From Falsiroseomonas frigidaquae (GTDB lineage: Bacteria > Pseudomonadota > Alphaproteobacteria > Acetobacterales > Acetobacteraceae): DNA of 64,000 bases. This document shows, in pieces, positions 55,801-64,000 of this stretch. Numbering within the stretch: position 1 is the first letter of the stretch; the number at the start of each line of letters is the position of its first letter. The translations under genes were made by a program, and so were the position numbers. The stretch spans positions 248,001-312,000 of the forward strand of contig NZ_JAAVTX010000006.1 of the NCBI RefSeq assembly GCF_012163145.1, written 5' to 3'. The notes below the pieces were generated by a model. The model had not been told where the DNA came from, made no database searches, and saw only the letters and a list, made by a program, of their open reading frames with translations.

Positions 55801-55956
55801 TCGAGTCTCCTTCCGGGGCAGCGCAGCCTGGAGCATGCCGCACCGCCGGAAGCCGGACCCAAGTCAAAAAAGGATTAGTCCGCACCTCCATCGGAGGGGT
55901 CGAGCGGGGCCCAGGCGCCATTGCCGGTGGAGGCCCGTCTGCCCTCGCCCCAGGGC

Positions 55957-58900
55957 TCAGGCGAAGCCCCAGACATCCTCCGCGCCGAGCTTCGGCGCGT
56001 CCAGCAGCACGGCGAGTTCCACCGGCGCCTCCCGCCCGCCGCCATCATCGGCCACCCAGAACAACTGGCCGGTCACCGTGTTGTAGACCACCAGGCTGCC
56101 GCTGCCGGCGCCGGCCTGCCCGGTGGCACTGGCCACGAACCGCGCCGCGCCGATCGGGCCTTCGGCCAGGCCGAAGCCCGCCACATCCAGCAGGACGCGG
56201 TCCGCATTCACGTTGAATTCGTCGATCCGGTCCGACCCCTCATTCGGCCGAAAGAAGAAGAAGCCATCGGCGCCGGCGCCGCTCCGCAGATAGTCCTGGC
56301 CCGGGCCGCCCGCCAGCAGGTCGTTGTTCGACCCGCCATCGAGGCTGTCATCGCCGTCGCCGCCCAGCAGCGTGTCGTCTTCGCCCCACCCGGCAAGCGA
56401 ATCATGGCCCTGCCCGCCGATCAGCGTGTCGCCATTCCCCCCGCCGATCAGGAGATCATCGCCCTGGCCGCCATCGACCAGGCCCGAGCCCTCGACAGTG
56501 TCATTCCCCTCCTCGCCCAGCAGCAGATTGAAATTGCGGGGGTCGTAGAGGCGGTCATCGCCGGCCCCGCCGCGCAGCGTGTCGTTACCCGCACTGCCCT
56601 CCAGCGTATCGGCCCCCGCCTGGCCGAACAGCGAATCATTTCCGGCGTTGCCCAGCAGCCGGTCATTGCCGTCGGCGCCGACCAGGAAGTCATGGCCGGA
56701 GCCGCCATCCAGCGTGTCGGCCCCTTCCTGGCCGAACAGCGAATCATTGCCGGAATCGCCGAGCAGGACGTCATTGCCATCCTGGCCGAGCAGCCAGTCG
56801 TCGTCGTACTCGCCGAGCAGGCTGTCGGCGCCGGCACCGCCCACCAGCGTGTCGTGGCCCCGGCCGCCGAGCAGCGTATCGGCGCCGTCATGGCCGAACA
56901 GGCTGTCCTCGTCCTCGGCCCCGTTGAGCAGGTCATTGCCATCCTGCCCCGCCATCCAGTCATTGCCCGCGGCGCCCAGCAGCGTGTCGTTGCCGCTGTC
57001 GCCGGACAGGCGATCATCGCCCGCCTCGCCCGCCAGGCTGTCCGCGTCCTCGCCGCCGAACAGCGTATCCCGGCCCAGCCCGCCCACCAGGGTGTCGCGC
57101 CCCACCTGGCCGAACAGCCGGTCGTCGCCATCCTCGCCGGACAGGGTGTCGGCATCCTCCCCGCCATAGAGCGAATCCTGGCCGGCGCCGCCCAGAAGGA
57201 GATCGTTGCCCCAGGCGCCGGCCAGCAGGTCGTTGCCGTCGCCGCCGAGCAGCGCGTCGATGCCTGCACCGCCATAGAGGGAATCCGCGCCCGCGCCGCC
57301 CAGCAGCCTGTCATTGCCGCTGCCGCCATAGAGCCGGTCGTCGCCGTCCTCGCCTTGCAGCGTATCTGCGCCCGCCAGCCCCGCGAGCGAATCCGCGCCC
57401 TCGGTGCCGATCAGGAAATCGGGATCGGGCGTGCCACGCGCATTGGGCACGGAGACGGTCCGGTCCGCGAAACGCAGATATTCGATGCCGGAGAGCAGGT
57501 CGTTGCCATCCGCCGCGTTGCTCACCAGCGCGCGGCCATCGGGCAGGAAGGCGATGCCGTACTGGCTCCAATCCTGGCTGAAAACCGCGACATCGGTGCC
57601 GGCGCCGCCGCGGATCACGTCATTGCCGGCACCGCCGATGATCGTATCCGCCCCCGCGCCGCCATCCAGCTCGTCATTGCCGCCGAGGCCGGCCAGCGAA
57701 TCCCCACCCCCGCCGCCGATGGCCGTGTCGTTGAAGGACTCGTCGCCGAGGAAGTAGACGCCATGGTTGGCGACGGCGCCCCACTTGTTCAGGAAGATCT
57801 TACTGCTGAAATCGAACACGCCCTCGCTCAAGGCAACGACGCGCGGCAGGCCGAAAAAGAAGTCGTCATCATTGTCCACCCGCACCTGGAGATGGGTGAA
57901 GGTGGCGAATTCCTCGGCCCCGATCGCCACGTCCCCGTTCAGCAGCAGCGTCTCGATGCTGACCAGCGTCGCGCCCAGCAGGAAGCCGTAATTCATGTCG
58001 AGCACGTCATGGCCCGCACCGCCATCCAGGATCTCTCCGGCGTAGAGCGAGCCACGGTTGACCAGCAGGTCATTGCCATCGCCGCCCAGCATCGTATCGG
58101 CCGCGCCGAAATTGCCGCCGCCCTGCACTGTGTCGCTCCCCGCGCCACCATCCAACATGCTGCCGCCGCCGCTCGCATACAGCAGATCATTTCCCATGCC
58201 GCCCTCCAGCAGATCCTCGCCCAGCGAGCCGGCCAGGGTGTCATCCCCATCGCCGCCCAGCAGCGTGCTGCGCCCGCTGCCGCCCACGAGGGTGTCATTC
58301 CCCTCGCCGCCATCCAGCGTCCCGTTCCCTGACAGCGAATCTGCCCCGGCGCCGCCCATCACCAGATTGTCGCCCGTGCCGGCCTGGATGCGGTCATTGC
58401 CGGCCGTGCCCGTGACCTGCACCGCCTCGCTGCCGGCCCGGAAGCGCACGGCATAGGTCGCGCCATCCACCGGCACATAGCTCTTGGCCGAGAAGTCGTA
58501 GGCGCCCGAGATGCCCAGAAAGACGGTGCCGGCCGTAAGCCTGAAGCTCTCGAACCCGGCGAAGACGGCGCTGGACAGGGACAGCTCCACCGTGCCGGCG
58601 CCCATGGTCTGCAGCCGCTCGAGGCCGGTAACGGTGGCCTCGACCAGCCGCGCCCCATGCATCAGCACCAGCGTATCGAAGCCATCCCCGCCCTCCAGCA
58701 GGCTGGCGGAGTCCAGCGCGCCATCGGCGTCTTCGAACAGGGTATCGTCGCCGGCGCCGCCCGCGAGCCGGTCGAGGCCGCTGCCGCCATCGAGCGTATC
58801 CGCGCCATCGCCGCCCTGCAGCAGATCCGCGCCATCCTGCCCGACCAGCCGGTCATTGCCGGCGCCGCCGGTCAGGCTGTCAGCGCCGCCACCGCCCGAG

Positions 58901-59031
58901 ACCCAGAACTGCACGCCCTCGACCGGGACCACGGCGTCGAGGACAAGGCCCGGCGATGCGACGCCGTCGACGAAGACATCATCCGCCTCCCCGCCCGTCC
59001 AGATCTGGATTCCGTCGCCGGGGTTGGCCAT
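55957..59031 (-). CDS. RTX calcium-binding repeat protein, copy 1
   Basis: 1024 residues starting MANPGDGIQIWTGGEADD. An N-terminal repeat patch (about 50-110) is followed by a beta-rich non-repeat region (about 115-205, SLLEGGDGFDTLVLMHGARL). Dozens of GGxGxDxLxG nonapeptides follow, interrupted near 370-430 and near 520. The last about 75 residues (VLLDVAGFGLAEGPIGAARF to WGFA) are nearly identical to copy 2 and probably contain the uncleaved C-terminal type I secretion signal. Such proteins bind calcium and fold outside the cell. No HlyB/HlyD/TolC genes are in the window. The start lacks a clear Shine-Dalgarno, as in copy 2. Confidence 0.9.
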   Translation of the reverse strand: MANPGDGIQIWTGGEADDVFVDGVASPGLVLDAVVPVEGVQFWVSGGGGADSLTGGAGNDRLVGQDGADLLQGGDGADTLDGGSGLDRLAGGAGDDTLFEDADGALDSASLLEGGDGFDTLVLMHGARLVEATVTGLERLQTMGAGTVELSLSSAVFAGFESFRLTAGTVFLGISGAYDFSAKSYVPVDGATYAVRFRAGSEAVQVTGTAGNDRIQAGTGDNLVMGGAGADSLSGNGTLDGGEGNDTLVGGSGRSTLLGGDGDDTLAGSLGEDLLEGGMGNDLLYASGGGSMLDGGAGSDTVQGGGNFGAADTMLGGDGNDLLVNRGSLYAGEILDGGAGHDVLDMNYGFLLGATLVSIETLLLNGDVAIGAEEFATFTHLQVRVDNDDDFFFGLPRVVALSEGVFDFSSKIFLNKWGAVANHGVYFLGDESFNDTAIGGGGGDSLAGLGGNDELDGGAGADTIIGGAGNDVIRGGAGTDVAVFSQDWSQYGIAFLPDGRALVSNAADGNDLLSGIEYLRFADRTVSVPNARGTPDPDFLIGTEGADSLAGLAGADTLQGEDGDDRLYGGSGNDRLLGGAGADSLYGGAGIDALLGGDGNDLLAGAWGNDLLLGGAGQDSLYGGEDADTLSGEDGDDRLFGQVGRDTLVGGLGRDTLFGGEDADSLAGEAGDDRLSGDSGNDTLLGAAGNDWMAGQDGNDLLNGAEDEDSLFGHDGADTLLGGRGHDTLVGGAGADSLLGEYDDDWLLGQDGNDVLLGDSGNDSLFGQEGADTLDGGSGHDFLVGADGNDRLLGNAGNDSLFGQAGADTLEGSAGNDTLRGGAGDDRLYDPRNFNLLLGEEGNDTVEGSGLVDGGQGDDLLIGGGNGDTLIGGQGHDSLAGWGEDDTLLGGDGDDSLDGGSNNDLLAGGPGQDYLRSGAGADGFFFFRPNEGSDRIDEFNVNADRVLLDVAGFGLAEGPIGAARFVASATGQAGAGSGSLVVYNTVTGQLFWVADDGGGREAPVELAVLLDAPKLGAEDVWGFA

Positions 59032-59188
59032 GCCGCGTGCTCACTGAAGGGGGAGGCGAAACTGCCGTATCGGCGCCGCGACGATTGCACCAGGTCATCC
59101 ATGCGCCAAGCCACGCTGTACCCAAGCGCGAATTCGTGAAATGGCAGGCGGCGGCACGGCCCGTGCCGCCGCCCTTGCCCAAGCGGGT

Positions 59189-62100
59189 TCAGGCGAAGCC
59201 CCAGACATCCTCCGCGCCCAGCTTCGGCGCGCCCAGCAGCACGGCGAGTTCCACCGGCGCCTCCCGCCCGCCGCCATCATCGGCCACCCAGAACAGCTGG
59301 CCGGTCGCCGTGTTGTAGACCACAAGGCTGCCGCTGCCGTCGCCGGCCTGCCCGGTGGCATTGGCCACGAATCGTGCCGCGCCGATCGGGCCTTCGGCCA
59401 AACCGAAGCCCGCCACATCCAGCAGGATGCGGTCCGCAGTCACGTTGAATTCGGCGATCCGGTCCGAGCCCTCGCCCGGGGCGCCAAAGAGGAAGCCGTC
59501 GGCGCCCGGGCCGCTTCGCAGATAGTCCTGGCCCAGGCCACCCGCCAGCAGGTCGTTGCTCGAACCACTGTCCAGGCTGTCATCGCCCGCGCCCCCCAAC
59601 AGCGTGTCCTCGCCGCTCTCACCCGCCAGCGTGTCATGGCCCTGGCCGCCGAGCAGCGTGTCTCCGCCGCCCCCACCGGAAACCGCATCATCGCCATCCC
59701 CGCCATCGATCAGGCCCCCCCCCTGGAGGGTATCGTTGCCCGCCTCGCCCATCAGCCAGTTCCGGGCAAAGAGGTCGATCAGCAGGTCGTCGCCGGTGCC
59801 GCCGCGCAGCGTGTCGTTGCCCGAGCCGCCCTCCAGCGTATCGGCCCCGGCCTGGCCGAACAGTAGATCATTCCCAACATCGCCCAGCACCCGGTCATCG
59901 CCATCGCCCCCGACCAGGAAGTCGTTGCCAGCGGCGCCATCCAGCGTGTCGGTGCCCTCCTGGCCGAACAGCGAATCGTTTCCGGAATCGCCGAGCAGCA
60001 CGTCATTGTCTTCCTGGCCGAGCAGCCAGTCGTCAGCGAAACCGCCGAGAAGGCTGTCGGCGCCGGCACCGCCCACCAGCGTGTCGGGGTCCTGGGCGCC
60101 GCGCAGCGTATCGGCGCCGTCATGGCCGAACAGGCTGTCCCGCCCCTCGCCCCCGTCCAGCAGGTCGTTGTCCTCCTGGCCCGCCATCCAATCATTGCCG
60201 GCACCGCCCAGCAGCGTGTCGCTGCCGGTGCCGCCGGACAGGCGGTCATCGCCCGCCTCGCCCGCCAGGCTGTCCGCGTCCTCCGCGCCGAACAGCGTGT
60301 CCCGGCCCAGCCCGCCGAGCAGGATGTCGCGCCCCGACTGGCCAAACAGCCGGTCGTCGCCATCCTCGCCGCGCAGCGTATCGTCATCCTCGCCGCCATC
60401 GAGCGAATCCTGGCCGGCACCGCCCAGCAGGCGGTCATGGCCCGACTGGCCGGACAGCCGGTCGTCGCCATCCTGGCCAAGCAGCGTGTCGCCATCCTCG
60501 CCGCCATCGAGCGAATCCTGGCCTGCACCGCCCAGTAGGCTGTCATGGCCCGCGGCACCGGCCAGCAGATCATTGCCTTCGCCGCCGGACAGGACATCCC
60601 GATCGGCGCCGCCATAGAGGGAGTCGTTGCCCGCCTCACCCTGCAACAGATCATTGCCGACGCCGCCATAGAGGGAGTCGTCACCCGCCTGGCCAAGCAG
60701 CGTGTCGTCGCCCGCCAGCGCCGAGAGGAAATCCGCCGCCTCGGTCCCAAGCAGATGGTCGGCTTCGGAGCTGCCGACCGAATTGGGCACCAGGATGGTC
60801 TGGTCCTGGAAGCGCAGGAATTCGATGCCGGAGAGCAGGTCATTGCCCTCCATCGCGCTGCTCACCAGCACGCGGCCATCGGACAGGAAGGCGATGCCGT
60901 ACTGGCTCCGGGCCTGGCTGAACACCGCGACGTCAGCGCCGGCGCCGCCCCGGATCACGTCGTGGCCGGAATCGCCCCGAATTGTGTCGGCCCCGCCACC
61001 GCCATCCAGCTCGTCATTCCCGCCCAGGCCCACCAGGGAATCGGCGCCAGCGGCGCCGAGCACCGTATCATCGAAGGCATCGCCGCCGAGGACATAGACC
61101 CCAAGGGCGGCGACATCGCCCCGCGCATTCAGGATCACCTTGCTGCTGAGATCGAAGACGCCCTGGTCGTAGGCCACGACGCGCGGCCTTCCGGAGAGGA
61201 ACGGCCCCCCGTCATCGCTCACCTGGAGCTTTGTGAAGGTGGCGAATTCCGCAGCCCCGATCGACAGGTCGCCATTCAGCAGCAGCGTCTCGATTCCGAT
61301 CAGCGTCGCGCCGAACAGCGTGCCGCGGTTCATGTCGAGGACGTCGTTGCCTTCCCCGCCATCCAGCACCTCCCCCGCGAGGAGCATGCCGCCATTGATC
61401 AGAAAATCACTGCCATCGCCACCGCGCAGCGTGTCGGCCGGACCGAATCTGCCGGCGCCGATCAGCGTGTCGTTGCCCGCGCCGCCGTCGAGCACATTGG
61501 AGCCTCTTCCCACCAGGAGGCGGTCATTCCCCGCGCCACCCTCCAGCACATCGCCACCGCCTGAGGCGGACAGCCGGTCGTTTCCCTCCTCGCCGCGCAG
61601 CGTGTCACGCCCGTTGAGGGCGGTGATCATGTCGTCGCCGGCACCGCCGATCAGCAGGCCATCGCGGGAGATGGAATTATTGTCATTGATGAAGTCATCG
61701 CCCTCGCCGCCATCCACCGTCCCGTTGCCGGAAAGCGTATCCGTCCCGGCGCCGCCCAGCAGTAGATTGGCGTCCGCCCCGGCCCGGATGCTGTCGTTGC
61801 CGGCCGTGCCCGTCACCTGCACCGCCGCACTGCCGCCCTGGAAGTGCACCGCGTAGGTCGCGCCATCCACCGGCAGATAGGTCTTGGCGGAGAAGTCGTA
61901 GGCCCCGCCGGTCCCCAGGAAGACCGTGCCGGCCGCGAGCATGAAGCTCTGGAATCCGGCGAAGGCGGCGCTGCCCATGGTGAGCTGAACCGTGCCGATG
62001 CCCGCGGTCTCCAGCCTCTCCAGGCCGGTGACGGTGGCACTTACCAGCCGGGCGCCATGCGTCAGGATCAGCGTATCGTAGCCATCCCCGCCCTCCAGCA

Positions 62101-62431
62101 GGCTGGCCGAATCCAGCGCGCCGTTGGCGTATTCGAACAGGATGTCGTCGCCAGCGCCGCCCGTGAGCCGGTCAAGACCGCTGCCGCCATCGAGCGTGTC
62201 CTGCCCGTCGCCGCCCTGCAGCACATCCGCGCCATCCTCGCCGACGAGCCGGTCATCCCCGCCCCCGCCGGTCACGCTGTCATCACCACCCCCGCCCGAG
62301 ACCCAGAAATGCACGCCCTCGCCCGGGGCGACGATATCGAGGACGAAGCCCGGCGATGCGACGCCATCGACGAGGACGTCATCCGCCTCCCCGCCGGTCC
62401 AGATCTGGATGCCTTCAACGGGGTTGGCCAT
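59189..62431 (-). CDS. RTX calcium-binding repeat protein, copy 2
   Basis: 1080 residues, same order as the gene at 55957-59031: N-terminal MANPVEGIQIWTGGEADD, a shared beta region (SLLEGGDGYDTLILTHGARL), long arrays of GGxGxDxLxG, and a nearly identical C-terminal signal region. It has about 56 more residues, mostly extra repeats in the middle (DGGEDGDTLLGQDGDDRLSG type). About 100 nt upstream of the start are also conserved with copy 1, so the pair arose by tandem duplication of a unit that included its promoter region. The role is probably secreted or surface-associated; no enzymatic domain was recognised. Confidence 0.9.
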   Translation of the reverse strand: MANPVEGIQIWTGGEADDVLVDGVASPGFVLDIVAPGEGVHFWVSGGGGDDSVTGGGGDDRLVGEDGADVLQGGDGQDTLDGGSGLDRLTGGAGDDILFEYANGALDSASLLEGGDGYDTLILTHGARLVSATVTGLERLETAGIGTVQLTMGSAAFAGFQSFMLAAGTVFLGTGGAYDFSAKTYLPVDGATYAVHFQGGSAAVQVTGTAGNDSIRAGADANLLLGGAGTDTLSGNGTVDGGEGDDFINDNNSISRDGLLIGGAGDDMITALNGRDTLRGEEGNDRLSASGGGDVLEGGAGNDRLLVGRGSNVLDGGAGNDTLIGAGRFGPADTLRGGDGSDFLINGGMLLAGEVLDGGEGNDVLDMNRGTLFGATLIGIETLLLNGDLSIGAAEFATFTKLQVSDDGGPFLSGRPRVVAYDQGVFDLSSKVILNARGDVAALGVYVLGGDAFDDTVLGAAGADSLVGLGGNDELDGGGGADTIRGDSGHDVIRGGAGADVAVFSQARSQYGIAFLSDGRVLVSSAMEGNDLLSGIEFLRFQDQTILVPNSVGSSEADHLLGTEAADFLSALAGDDTLLGQAGDDSLYGGVGNDLLQGEAGNDSLYGGADRDVLSGGEGNDLLAGAAGHDSLLGGAGQDSLDGGEDGDTLLGQDGDDRLSGQSGHDRLLGGAGQDSLDGGEDDDTLRGEDGDDRLFGQSGRDILLGGLGRDTLFGAEDADSLAGEAGDDRLSGGTGSDTLLGGAGNDWMAGQEDNDLLDGGEGRDSLFGHDGADTLRGAQDPDTLVGGAGADSLLGGFADDWLLGQEDNDVLLGDSGNDSLFGQEGTDTLDGAAGNDFLVGGDGDDRVLGDVGNDLLFGQAGADTLEGGSGNDTLRGGTGDDLLIDLFARNWLMGEAGNDTLQGGGLIDGGDGDDAVSGGGGGDTLLGGQGHDTLAGESGEDTLLGGAGDDSLDSGSSNDLLAGGLGQDYLRSGPGADGFLFGAPGEGSDRIAEFNVTADRILLDVAGFGLAEGPIGAARFVANATGQAGDGSGSLVVYNTATGQLFWVADDGGGREAPVELAVLLGAPKLGAEDVWGFA

Positions 62432-62620
62432 GCCGCGTACTCACTGAACGGGGAAGCGAAACTGCCGGATCGGCGGTGCGACGATTGCACTCTGGTCATG
62501 CAGGCGGCAAGCCGCGTTGTACTCAGGCGCGAAGCCGTGAACCCTGGCGCGGATGCGGCCAGTCCCACGACGATGCGGCCCACCTTCCCTTCCTTCCCCA
62601 TCCGGTCCACCTAGCGCCGC

Positions 62621-64000
62621 ATGCGCCTCCTCCTCCGCCTCTCCGGCCGGCTGATCCTGCTGGCCTTCATCCTCACCGGCTTCGCCATCGCCTTCGCGGC
62701 GGCGCTGGTCTTCACCACCCTGCCCGATGCGCGGGAGGAGCTGGCGATCCCGAGCCTCTCCGCCCCCGTCGCCATCAGCCTTGATGAGCATGGCATCCCC
62801 CGCATCCGGGCGGAGACGGAACGCGATGCGGCGGTCGCGCTCGGCTACCTCCATGCGCGGGACCGCATGTTCCAGATGGAGGCGATGCGCCGCAGCGCCG
62901 CCGGGCGGCTGGCGGAGATCGCCGGCCCCTCCGCGCTGCGGCTCGACCGCTTCTCCCGCACCCTCGGCCTGCTGCCGCGGGCGGAGGCCGACCTGGCGGC
63001 GCTGGATGCCGGGACGCGGGACATGCTGGCCGCCTATGCGGAGGGAGTGAATGCGCTGCTCCTGGTGCGCGGCCGCCTCGCCGCCCCGGAATTCCTGGTG
63101 CTGGGGGAGCCGGAGCCCTGGCGGCCGGAACACTCCCTGCTCTGGGGCAAGGTGATGGGCCTGTGGCTGTCGGGCAATTGGCGGCGGGAGCTGGAGCGCG
63201 CCGCCCTGGCGGAGGCGCTGCCGCCGGCGAAGCTGGACGATCTGTGGCCGCAGGATGCCAGTCCCGGCCGCCCCGACCTCGCCAGCCTGCCCGGCGCGCC
63301 ACATCTGGCCCGCGTGCTGCAGGCGATTCCGTTATTCGGGGAGGATGCGCCCCTGCCCGCCTCCGCCTCCAACGCCTGGGTGGTGGCGGGGCAGCGCAGC
63401 GCCAGCGGCGCGCCGATCCTGGCGAACGACCCGCATCTCGGCTTCAACGCGCCGATCCTGTGGTACCTGGCGCGGATCGAGCTGCCGGAAGGCCAGTTCC
63501 GCGCCGGGGCCACCGCGCCGGGCGTGCCTGGCATCGTCATCGGCCGTAACCAGTCCGTGGCCTGGGGCTTCACCACCACCCATTCGGACACGCAGGACGT
63601 ATTCGTCGAGCGCCTGGCCGGCCCCGATGCCTACCTGACCCCGGACGGCCCGCGCCCCTTCACGCTGCGTGAGGAACACATCGCGATCCGCGGGCAGGAG
63701 GAGCCGGAGATCCTGCAGGTGCGCGAGACGCGGCACGGCCCGGTGATCTCGGGCCTCGATGGGCTGGCTACGCCGGAGGGCCATGTGCTCGCCGTCGCCA
63801 TGGCCAATCTGCAGCCGAACGACACCGCCGCGGCCGCCCTGGTGGCGCTGAACCGCGCGACCAGCGTGGCCGAGGCGCGGGCCGCCGGCGCCCTGTTCAG
63901 CAGCCCGCCGCAGACCCTGCTGGTGGCCGACAGCGCAGGGCGCATCGCGCAGTATCTGCTCGGCCGCACGCCGATCCGGGCCGGAGGCGACGGCAGCCTT
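62621..64000 (+). CDS. Penicillin acylase family protein (Ntn hydrolase), 3' part outside window
   Basis: 460 residues are visible and the frame is open at the right edge. An N-terminal hydrophobic anchor or signal (about 8-33) is followed by the alpha chain (DEHGIPRIRAETERDAAVAL, then GYLHARDRMFQMEAMRRSAA). A linker ends at ASASNAWVVAG, where Ser250 becomes the N-terminal nucleophile of the beta chain after self-cleavage. ILANDPHLGFNAPILWYLAR and GRNQSVAWGFTTTHSDTQDV are beta-chain motifs. It is a periplasmic amidase, possibly active on acyl-homoserine lactones or beta-lactams. It is divergent from RTX copy 2. Confidence 0.92.
   Translation, partial: MRLLLRLSGRLILLAFILTGFAIAFAAALVFTTLPDAREELAIPSLSAPVAISLDEHGIPRIRAETERDAAVALGYLHARDRMFQMEAMRRSAAGRLAEIAGPSALRLDRFSRTLGLLPRAEADLAALDAGTRDMLAAYAEGVNALLLVRGRLAAPEFLVLGEPEPWRPEHSLLWGKVMGLWLSGNWRRELERAALAEALPPAKLDDLWPQDASPGRPDLASLPGAPHLARVLQAIPLFGEDAPLPASASNAWVVAGQRSASGAPILANDPHLGFNAPILWYLARIELPEGQFRAGATAPGVPGIVIGRNQSVAWGFTTTHSDTQDVFVERLAGPDAYLTPDGPRPFTLREEHIAIRGQEEPEILQVRETRHGPVISGLDGLATPEGHVLAVAMANLQPNDTAAAALVALNRATSVAEARAAGALFSSPPQTLLVADSAGRIAQYLLGRTPIRAGGDGSL

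Noticed and set aside
55921-58332. 803-codon plus-strand frame rich in Ala, Val, Ile and Gln
   Set aside because: It is the mirror of the RTX repeat array; its periodicity comes from the opposite strand.
56220-62300. DNA minisatellite
   Set aside because: Periodicity is explained by RTX nonapeptide coding in one frame, with codon-level divergence.

Overview
The window looks like chromosomal DNA from a GC-rich alphaproteobacterium, most likely Acetobacteraceae (Roseomonas-like). This is inferred from very high GC third positions, abundant ABC, TRAP and Bug-type uptake systems, Mo-hydroxylases, RTX proteins, and the order rpiB-glyA-nrdR-ribD-ribE-ribB-ribH-nusB-thiL. No phylogenetic test could be run.

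Layout. 1-1.8 kb: the end of an XpaC-like locus, a secreted-looking orphan with a double-glycine motif, and a 25-bp tandem repeat. 1.8-20.6 kb: back-to-back minus-strand uptake and catabolic operons. They are an oligopeptide/dipeptide-type ABC system headed by a DUF1028 protein, a LivGFKHM branched-chain-type ABC system, a DctPQM TRAP transporter that follows a three-subunit molybdenum hydroxylase, and a cyclase-family hydrolase. In all three transporter operons a strong hairpin of one sequence family lies between the binding-protein gene and the next permease gene. 20.8-22.0 kb: a Bcr/CflA-type exporter.

22.0-33.2 kb looks like accessory DNA. It is bounded on the left by a 25-nt copy of the 3' end of tRNA-Pro, fused to an IS256-type transposase remnant, and on the right by the intact tRNA-Pro(GGG). 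It holds one tightly overlapping plus-strand operon joining an isoquinoline-oxidoreductase-type Mo enzyme (iorAB-like), a small c-type cytochrome, a flavocytochrome c sulfide dehydrogenase flavoprotein and soxXYZA, with no soxB or soxCD in view. A Bug binding protein, a 2-hydroxyacid dehydrogenase, two decayed genes and an IclR regulator follow.

33-51 kb is core metabolism: merR-like and ihfA, fabH-plsX-rpmF-DUF177-ubiquinol-cytochrome c chaperone, bamE, then the riboflavin/nusB/thiL operon with glyA and rpiB. The riboflavin operon contains two related GC-rich insertions flanked by short direct repeats. A methyltransferase-kinase fusion resembling O-antigen chain terminators comes next, then a PLP-dependent homocysteine-forming enzyme and hemB.

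51-64 kb holds an alpha/beta hydrolase, a class III CoA transferase, an aldehyde dehydrogenase, aqpZ, two tandem RTX paralogues of over 1000 residues with conserved upstream DNA, and the start of a penicillin-acylase-type Ntn hydrolase that runs off the right edge.
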